From positions 1 through 11,569 of the forward strand of contig JAYUGA010000218.1 of the NCBI GenBank assembly GCA_043738565.1: a stretch of DNA of 11,569 nucleotides, written 5' to 3'. The notes beneath the pieces are model-generated. The model saw only the letters and a list, made by a program, of their open reading frames with translations, was not told the origin of the DNA and ran no database searches. The translations under genes were made by a program, and so were the position numbers. How positions within the stretch are numbered: the stretch's first letter is position 1; each line of letters begins with the position of its first letter. Of this stretch, positions 6,751 through 11,569 are shown in pieces. The stretch comes from Stagnihabitans sp043738565. Lineage in GTDB: Bacteria > Pseudomonadota > Alphaproteobacteria > Rhodobacterales > Rhodobacteraceae.

Positions 6751-7791
6751 ATGACCCGACCGACCGTCATTGATATCGCCCGGGAAGCCGGTGTCAGCCT
6801 GGCCACCGTGGACCGGGTGCTGAACGCGCGGCCCGGGGTGCGCGACAAGACGATCTCGGCGGTCAACGAGGCGATCAGCAAACTCGGTTATGTCCGCGAC
6901 ATCGCCGCCGCCAACCTGGCCCGGCGCCGCAGCTACCGGATGGCCGTTCTGCTGCCCGACACCGAAAGCCAGTTCGTCCAGACCCTGGCCGACGCCCTGA
7001 GCGACGCCGCCGGCACCGCCATCGCCGCCCGGATGCAGGTCGATCTGATCCGCTTTCCGGCGGAGGACATGCACGGCCTCGCGCACCGTCTTGCCGGTCT
7101 CGCCGATCAAGACATCTCTGGTGTAGCCCTGATGGCCCCCGAAACTCCGGTGCTGCGCGACGCCGTCCGCGCCTTGCGCCAGCGCGGAGTGCCGGTGGTT
7201 GCGCTGGTGTCTGACTTGCCGAATTCCGAGCCGGATCATTATGTTGGCATCGACAGCCGCGCCGCCGGCCGCACCGCCGGGGTGCTGATGGGCCGGTTTC
7301 TGGGGGCGGGCTGCCCGCGCGTCATGGTCATCGCCAACTCGATGCTGTTGCGCGAAAGCATCGAGCGCCGCGGCGGCTTTGACGACGTCATGCTGCGCGA
7401 CTTTCCCCGGATCGAGGTGCTGCAAACCCTGGAGTCCCACGGTTCACCGGCCATTCTGCGCCAGGTCGTCGCCGAAATGCTGGCCTCGACGGGCGAGGTC
7501 GGCGGCATCTATCTGCTCGGCACCGGCCACCGCGCCCTTGCCACGGCGCTGTCGGAACTGGGTCTGTTGGGCCGCGTCGTGGTCATCGGCCACGAACTGA
7601 CACCGCAGACCCGTGCCGCCTTGAAATCCGGCTGGCTCGATGCAGTCATCGTGCAGAACGTCGGCCATATCGCCCGCAGCACCCTGCGCGTGCTGCGCGC
7701 CAAGGCAGACCGGCTTCCCATCGACGAATCGCAGGAAACCCTGCGGATCGAGGTCATCCTCCGCGAAAATATCCCTGCCGCCATGCCGTGA
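6751..7791 (+). CDS. LacI-family transcriptional regulator
   Basis: A 346-residue DNA-binding regulator of usual LacI/GalR length. Residues 5-25 (TVIDIAREAGVSLATVDRVLN) are a textbook LacI helix-turn-helix, followed by GVRDKTISAVNEAISKLGYV and a hinge helix around AAANLARRR (52-60). From about residue 63 the protein is a periplasmic-binding-protein-like effector domain, with HYVGIDSRAAGRTAGVLMG and VVIGHELTPQTRAAL as recognisable blocks; such domains usually bind a sugar or sugar derivative. It is transcribed in the same direction as, and just before, the carbohydrate ABC genes, which makes it their probable local regulator. The ATG at 6751 gives the canonical N-terminus but has no clear Shine-Dalgarno sequence (only a GGA about 14 bases upstream), so a leaderless or weakly translated message is possible. 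The effector is unknown. Confidence 0.92.
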   Translation: MTRPTVIDIAREAGVSLATVDRVLNARPGVRDKTISAVNEAISKLGYVRDIAAANLARRRSYRMAVLLPDTESQFVQTLADALSDAAGTAIAARMQVDLIRFPAEDMHGLAHRLAGLADQDISGVALMAPETPVLRDAVRALRQRGVPVVALVSDLPNSEPDHYVGIDSRAAGRTAGVLMGRFLGAGCPRVMVIANSMLLRESIERRGGFDDVMLRDFPRIEVLQTLESHGSPAILRQVVAEMLASTGEVGGIYLLGTGHRALATALSELGLLGRVVVIGHELTPQTRAALKSGWLDAVIVQNVGHIARSTLRVLRAKADRLPIDESQETLRIEVILRENIPAAMP

Positions 7792-7795
7792 CTCT

Positions 7796-7812
7796 GAAAA
7801 ATTCCATTTTTC
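7796..7812. repeat. Short AT-rich inverted repeat just after lacI
   Basis: GAAAAAT (7796-7802), TCC, ATTTTTC (7806-7812): a perfect 7-bp inverted repeat starting four bases after the lacI stop codon. It could form a weak hairpin at the end of the lacI message or be a protein site upstream of the ABC operon. It is too AT-rich to be a convincing intrinsic terminator. Confidence 0.4.
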
Positions 7813-7820
7813 TCAAGGGA

Positions 7821-7840
7821 TAGACACAAATGATGTGCGT
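7821..7840 (+). promoter_or_regulatory. Candidate operator upstream of the carbohydrate ABC operon, matching the one before lacI
   Basis: TAGACACAAATGATGTGCGT (7821-7840) matches 6715-6734 at 15 of 20 positions, including an identical 8-base run ATGTGCGT. As a pseudo-palindrome centred on 7832, ACACAAAT against ATGTGCGT pairs at 6 of 8 positions, with the same centre as in the upstream copy. It lies 112 bases before the binding-protein ATG, in the 161-base gap after lacI. This is the placement expected for the operator of the neighbouring LacI-family protein (inference). No confident promoter boxes are seen; TAGACA at 7821-7826 could be a weak -35. An ATCTC-GACA-GAGAT hairpin lies at 7852-7865. 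Confidence 0.55.
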
Positions 7841-7952
7841 AACTCAAAAATATCTCGACAGAGATCGATGCGCTGCCTATGGTCCAATGCAGCGAGAAGG
7901 CCCGGGGGTTGGAGTGAACGGGCCCATGACACTCTTCACATCGGAGGAAGAC

Positions 7953-9281
7953 ATGAAACTGGCGAAACTCATGGCCGCTTCGGCCATATTGGCGCTTGCG
8001 ACGGCGGCGACCGCCTCGGCGCAGGACAAGACGATGACCCTGTGCTGGGCCGCCTGGGATCCGGCGAACGGGCTGGTCGAACTGTCGAAAGACTTCGAGG
8101 CGCAGTCCGGCATCAAGATGAATTTCGAATTCGTGCCTTGGACCAACTTTGCCGACCGCATGCTGAACGAGCTGAACTCGGGCGGCAAGCTCTGCGACCT
8201 GATGATCGGTGACAGCCAGTGGATCGGCGGTGCTGCCGAGAACAACCAGTATATCAAGCTGAACGACTTCTTTGACGCCAACAGTATCAAGATGTCGGAT
8301 TTCGTCGATGCCACGGTGGTCGGCTATTCCGAATGGCCGAAGAACACGCCGAACTACTGGGCGCTGCCAGCGATGGGCGACGTGGTCGGCTGGACCTATC
8401 GCAAGGACTGGTTCGCGCGGCCGGAATTGCAGGCCGAATTCAAGACCAAATATGGCCGCGACCTCGCCCCGCCGAAAACCTTCGCCGAACTGAAGGACAT
8501 CGCGGAATTCTTCCAGAACCGCGAGATTGACGGCAACAAGGTCTACGGTGCCTCGATCTATACCGAGCGCGGGTCGGAAGGCATCACGATGGGGGTCATG
8601 GATGTGTTGTATTCCTTTGGCTTCAAATACGACAATCCCGACAAGCCCTATGACATGGAAGGCTTTGTCAACTCGCCGGGTGCCGTGGCCGGTCTGGAAT
8701 TCTACAAGGCGCTTTACGATTGCTGCGTGCCGCCCGGTTCGTCCAACTCCTATATGGGCGAGGGCGTCGATGCGTTCAAATCGGGCCAGGTCGCCTTGCA
8801 GATGAACTTTGCCTTCACCTGGCCCGGCTTCAACACCGATGCCAACGTGGGTGGCGACAAGACCGGCTATTTCGTCAATCCGGCCGGCCCCGACGGGGCG
8901 CAGTTCGCGCAACTGGGCGGCCAGGGGATTTCGGTGGTCGCTGCGTCCGACAAGCAGGACGACGCCTTGTCCTACATCAAGTGGTTCGCCCAGCCTGATG
9001 TGCAGGCCAAATGGTGGAAACTCGGCGGCTATTCGGCGATGAAGTCGGTGGTCAACGATCCGGGCTTTGCCGCCTCGCAACCCTATGCGCAAACCTTTCT
9101 GGACAGCATGGCCATCGTGAAGGACTTCTGGGCCGAACCCAGCTATGCCACCCTGCTGCAATCGTCGCAGAAGTGGTTCCACGACTATGTCGTGGCCGGC
9201 AATGGCACCGCGAAAGAAGCGCTCGACGGGCTGGCCGCCGACTGGAAGGCCACCTTCGAAGAAGAAGGCAAATACAACTGA
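7953..9281 (+). CDS. CUT1-type carbohydrate ABC transporter substrate-binding protein
   Basis: Periplasmic receptor, 442 residues, of the family 1 extracellular solute-binding proteins (maltose/multiple-sugar class). Residues 1-23 form a Sec signal peptide (MKLAKLMAASAILALATAAT followed by ASA) with cleavage probably before Q24. The mature protein shows the first strand TMTLCWAAWDPANGLVELSKDF, the acidic DLMIGDSQWIGG motif around residue 82, a crossover region with YWALPAMGDVVGWTYRKDWF, and the C-terminal ALSYIKWFAQPDVQAKWW repeat-like helix. Four cysteines (31, 81, 257, 258) remain after processing, so disulfides are possible. The ATG at 7953 is supported by GGAGG at 7943-7947 and by the signal peptide; an in-frame ATG at 7830 would put an implausible 41-residue polar leader before it. 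The aromatic-rich lobes suit a sugar or polyol ligand. Two permease genes follow. The ligand cannot be named. Confidence 0.92.
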   Translation: MKLAKLMAASAILALATAATASAQDKTMTLCWAAWDPANGLVELSKDFEAQSGIKMNFEFVPWTNFADRMLNELNSGGKLCDLMIGDSQWIGGAAENNQYIKLNDFFDANSIKMSDFVDATVVGYSEWPKNTPNYWALPAMGDVVGWTYRKDWFARPELQAEFKTKYGRDLAPPKTFAELKDIAEFFQNREIDGNKVYGASIYTERGSEGITMGVMDVLYSFGFKYDNPDKPYDMEGFVNSPGAVAGLEFYKALYDCCVPPGSSNSYMGEGVDAFKSGQVALQMNFAFTWPGFNTDANVGGDKTGYFVNPAGPDGAQFAQLGGQGISVVAASDKQDDALSYIKWFAQPDVQAKWWKLGGYSAMKSVVNDPGFAASQPYAQTFLDSMAIVKDFWAEPSYATLLQSSQKWFHDYVVAGNGTAKEALDGLAADWKATFEEEGKYN

Positions 9282-9285
9282 GGCC

Positions 9286-9319
9286 CATCGCTGCCCGCCG
9301 TCACCGGCGGGCAGCGATG
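9286..9319 (+). promoter_or_regulatory. Strong intercistronic stem-loop between binding-protein and permease genes
   Basis: CATCGCTGCCCGCCG (9286-9300) pairs perfectly with CGGCGGGCAGCGATG (9305-9319) around a TCAC loop: 15 bp, GC-rich, four bases after the binding-protein stop codon. No T-run follows, and the permease genes carry on in the same direction after 73 bases. Such a structure in this place is known from malE-malF and similar operons, where it stabilises the upstream message or stops part of transcription, so that receptor is made in excess over permeases. Confidence 0.75.
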
Positions 9320-9392
9320 CCAAGGCTCTTGAGGGCACACCCGGCCTCGCGCATCATCAAGCCTGCCCTCAGACTTCAGGAAAGCCCGCATC

Positions 9393-10340
9393 ATGTCTGA
9401 ACCTCTGGCACAACGCGCTGCGGATGCCACGCCACCCCGAATTGCCAGACGCGTGCGTGATCTGTCGGACCGCGCCATCGCCTGGATCTTCGTGGCCCCC
9501 ACCATTTTTCTGCTGCTGGCGATCAACATCTTCCCGCTGATCTGGACCGTCCGCCTTTCTCTCACCGATTTCCGCACCAACCGGCCCAACAATCCGGTGA
9601 AATTCGTCGGCATAGAAAACTATCGCAAGATCCTGACTGACCGCGACACCTGGCTTTCCCTGCAAGCCACCGCGCATTTCCTGATCTGGACCATCCTCCT
9701 GCAAGTGCTGATCGGCTTTACGCTGGCCTACCTGATCAACAAGAAATTCCGCGGCAATGACCTGTGGACCACGCTGATCGTGCTGCCGATGATGCTGTCG
9801 CCCGCCGTGGTCGGCAATTTCTGGACCTTCCTCTATCAGCCGCAAATCGGCCTCTTCAACTATTTCATCGAATTCCTGACCGGCACCGACCCCTCGTCAT
9901 TCTCCATGATCGGCGAGGTCGCCCTTGCCCCCTGGGCCATCGTGATCGTCGATACCTGGATGTGGACGCCTTTCGTGATGCTGATCTGCCTTGCGGGCCT
10001 CAGGTCGATCCCGTCCAGCATCTACGAGGCCGCCGAATGCGACCGCGCCTCGAAATGGCGGCAGTTCTGGACGATCACCATTCCGATGGTGCTGCCGTTC
10101 CTGATGCTGGCGGTGCTGTTTCGCGGCATCGAGAATTTCAAGATGTTCGACCTTGTGGTGCAGCTGACCGGCGGCGGGCCGGGGGCGACCACGCAACTGA
10201 CCTCGATCGACCTCAAGCGCGAGGCGTTCGAGAAATGGCGCACCGGCTATGCCTCGGCCTATGCGGTCATCCTGTTCGTCACGGTATTCGGGCTGGCCTC
10301 GATCTATGTCAAGGCGCTGAACAAGGTCAAAGACCGATGA
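9393..10340 (+). CDS. CUT1 carbohydrate ABC transporter permease (MalF-like)
   Basis: Inner-membrane permease, 315 residues, of the binding-protein-dependent MalF type. After a cytoplasmic N-terminus of about 30 residues, the first transmembrane segment is WIFVAPTIFLLLAINIFPLIW, followed by the usual periplasmic block SLTDFRTNRPNNPVKFVGIENY and five further hydrophobic segments. The EAA loop that docks on the ATPase starts at residue 212 (EAAECDRASKWRQFW, then TITIPMVLP). The normally conserved glycine of this loop is replaced by Arg at 218, while its surroundings are intact. GGGPGATTQL in the last part is a MalF-class landmark. The Shine-Dalgarno AGGAAAG at 9378-9384 supports the ATG. Its last bases overlap the start of the second permease (ATGA at 10337-10340), consistent with a heterodimeric channel. 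The substrate is unknown. Confidence 0.93.
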   Translation: MSEPLAQRAADATPPRIARRVRDLSDRAIAWIFVAPTIFLLLAINIFPLIWTVRLSLTDFRTNRPNNPVKFVGIENYRKILTDRDTWLSLQATAHFLIWTILLQVLIGFTLAYLINKKFRGNDLWTTLIVLPMMLSPAVVGNFWTFLYQPQIGLFNYFIEFLTGTDPSSFSMIGEVALAPWAIVIVDTWMWTPFVMLICLAGLRSIPSSIYEAAECDRASKWRQFWTITIPMVLPFLMLAVLFRGIENFKMFDLVVQLTGGGPGATTQLTSIDLKREAFEKWRTGYASAYAVILFVTVFGLASIYVKALNKVKDR

Positions 10341-11275
10341 GCTATTCCATCACCGAGCCCTCACCCCGTCAGAAATGGATCGCAGGCACCCTGGTCGTAG
10401 GCTATGCCGTGCTGACCCTGCTGCCCTTGGTCTGGATCATCGCCACCGGCTTCAAGACCCCGTCCGACGCCATCGCCTATCCGCCGAAAGTCCTGTTCAC
10501 GCCGTCGCTGGAAGGCTATGTGAACCTCTTCACTTCGCGCACCAGACTGGACCCCGAGGCGCTGAAAGCCCTAGGCGACCCGACCACCTGGTACGACCGC
10601 ATCGTCCGCCAGTATGACATGGTGATCACCGGCCCCAGCCGCTATGGCGAGCGCTTCCTGAATTCGGTCATCATCGGTTTCGGCTCGACCTTCCTGTCGG
10701 TGTTTCTCGGCACCATCGCCGCCTATGCCTTCAGCCGGTTCAAAGTGCCGCTGAAGGATGACCTGTTGTTCTTCATCCTGTCGACCCGGATGATGCCGCC
10801 CATCGCCGTCGCCATCCCGATCTTCCTGATGTACCGCCAGCTTGGCCTGAACGACACCCATCTGGGGATGATCCTGCTCTATACCGCCGTGAACCTGAGC
10901 CTGTCGGTCTGGCTGCTGAAAGGCTTCATCGACGAGATTCCCCTCGAATACGAGGAAGCCGCCCTGATCGACGGCTACACCCGCTTTCAGGCCTTCACCA
11001 AAGTCGTGCTGCCACAAGCCGCCACCGGCATCGCCTCGACTGCGATTTTCTGCCTGATCTTCGCCTGGAACGAATACGCCTTCGCAGCACTTCTGACCTC
11101 CGGCACCGCCCAGACCGCCCCCCCCTTCATCCCGACAATCATCGGCGCTGGCGGCAAGGACTGGCCCGCTGTCGCCGCTGGGGCCACGCTGTTTCTGGTG
11201 CCGATCATGGTCTTCACCATCCTCCTGCGCAAACACCTGTCGCGCGGCATCACCTTCGGAGCGGTCCGCAAATGA
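10337..11275 (+). CDS. CUT1 carbohydrate ABC transporter permease (MalG-like)
   Basis: Partner permease, 312 residues, slightly longer than the usual 270-300 for MalG types. The first transmembrane segment (about residues 15-37) ends in WIIATGFKTPSDAIAYPP, a typical family block. A polar periplasmic insertion follows (about residues 58-105: TSRTRLDPEALKALGDPTTW through RQYDMVITGPSRYGERF) before the conserved FLNSVIIGFGSTFLSVFLGT. This insertion accounts for the extra length and occurs in some subfamilies. The EAA loop is canonical: EEAALIDGYTRFQAF at 206-220, with the glycine at 213, then TKVVLP. The C-terminus, KHLSRGITFGAVRK, is also typical of CUT1 permeases. The start at 10337 is inside the stop of the first permease and lacks a strong independent Shine-Dalgarno, as expected for coupled translation. 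The stop overlaps the next gene by four bases. Confidence 0.93.
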   Translation: MSYSITEPSPRQKWIAGTLVVGYAVLTLLPLVWIIATGFKTPSDAIAYPPKVLFTPSLEGYVNLFTSRTRLDPEALKALGDPTTWYDRIVRQYDMVITGPSRYGERFLNSVIIGFGSTFLSVFLGTIAAYAFSRFKVPLKDDLLFFILSTRMMPPIAVAIPIFLMYRQLGLNDTHLGMILLYTAVNLSLSVWLLKGFIDEIPLEYEEAALIDGYTRFQAFTKVVLPQAATGIASTAIFCLIFAWNEYAFAALLTSGTAQTAPPFIPTIIGAGGKDWPAVAAGATLFLVPIMVFTILLRKHLSRGITFGAVRK

Positions 11276-11569
11276 ACACCAGTAGTTTCCCGCCGCAGGT
11301 TCAGACATGGCTCGCGTTGACGGGTCAGCGGACACCGATCATCCAGGCACCCGTCGGCCCGGCGGCAACGCCTGCGCTCGCGGCGGCAGTCTCTCGCGCC
11401 GGGGGGCTTGGCGGGCTGGCACTCAGCTGGTCGGATGCAGCCACGGTCAAATCCGACCTGACGGCTTTACGCGCGGCGGCGGGCGGGTGCCGTTTCTTTG
11501 GCAATTTCGTCCTGCATTTCCCGTGTGAGGGGTTCGACGCGGCGCTGGAGGCCGGCCTGCCCGTGGTGA
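11272..11569 (+). CDS. Nitronate monooxygenase-like FMN protein, 5' part only
   Basis: The first 99 codons of a gene that runs off the right edge. Its ATG overlaps the stop of the MalG-like gene (ATGA at 11272-11275), so it belongs to the ABC operon. The protein begins with a short helix and then TPIIQAPVGPAATPALAAAV (21-40) followed by SRAGGLGGLAL (41-51): the first strand and FMN-side loop of the 2-nitropropane dioxygenase/nitronate monooxygenase TIM barrel. Later come FFGNFVLHFP (75-84) and the second-strand region ALEAGLPVV (91-99). Family members oxidise alkyl nitronates with FMN and O2, but many act as other flavin enzymes or enoyl reductase-like proteins. The catalytic His lies beyond the window edge, so activity cannot be judged. 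The reading frame is open throughout what is visible. Confidence 0.82.
   Translation, partial: MNTSSFPPQVQTWLALTGQRTPIIQAPVGPAATPALAAAVSRAGGLGGLALSWSDAATVKSDLTALRAAAGGCRFFGNFVLHFPCEGFDAALEAGLPVV

Noticed and set aside
7830..7952. N-terminal extension of the sugar-binding protein from an ATG at 7830
   Set aside because: It would place 41 polar residues before a perfect signal peptide; GGAGG stands right before the ATG at 7953.
7509..9338. Long open frame on the minus strand (609 codons) across the lacI end and the binding-protein gene
   Set aside because: It covers two recognisable + strand genes and the intercistronic hairpin, and its protein shows no known motifs; a codon-bias artefact of GC-rich DNA.
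1..11569. CRISPR arrays, tRNA/rRNA genes, insertion sequences, phage or defence genes
   Set aside because: No spaced direct repeats, RNA-gene landmarks, transposase, integrase or nuclease motifs were seen; the window reads as ordinary transport and catabolism genes.

Overview
The window is high-GC, densely coded bacterial DNA with every supported gene on the + strand. Codon use, protein families and intergenic style (including a stem-loop of the form seen after many Rhodobacteraceae genes, 6637-6686) suggest an alphaproteobacterium, most likely of the Rhodobacterales. This placement comes from familiarity with such sequences, not from a search.

Region 1 (1-2491) is the 3' part of a BMP-type (purine/nucleoside class) ABC uptake operon: a permease cut by the window edge, a second permease, and a Tat-exported substrate-binding protein. 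The ATPase is not in the window and is presumably upstream. A 303-base gap (2492-2794) follows, holding a nested inverted repeat with a perfect 29-base palindrome at its core and probably the next promoter.

Region 2 (2795-6622) is a tightly coupled four-gene operon. It encodes the FAD, 2x[2Fe-2S] and molybdenum subunits of a xanthine-oxidase-family hydroxylase in the medium-small-large order of CO dehydrogenases, then a small MoaD/ThiS-like protein ending in Gly-Gly. The large subunit keeps the catalytic Glu but has neither the CO dehydrogenase active-site signature nor the Glu that grips xanthine, so its substrate is open. With region 1 it suggests import and oxidative hydroxylation of a purine-like or other N-heterocyclic compound (inference).

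Region 3 (6751-11569) holds a LacI-family regulator followed by a CUT1-type carbohydrate ABC system (binding protein, two permeases) and the start of a nitronate monooxygenase-like gene that overlaps the last permease gene by four bases. No ATPase gene is in the window. A 20-base block conserved 15/20 occurs upstream of both the regulator and the binding-protein gene and is a good candidate operator. A 15-bp perfect stem-loop between the binding-protein and permease genes probably sets their relative expression.

No rRNA, tRNA, CRISPR array, insertion sequence or integrase was seen.
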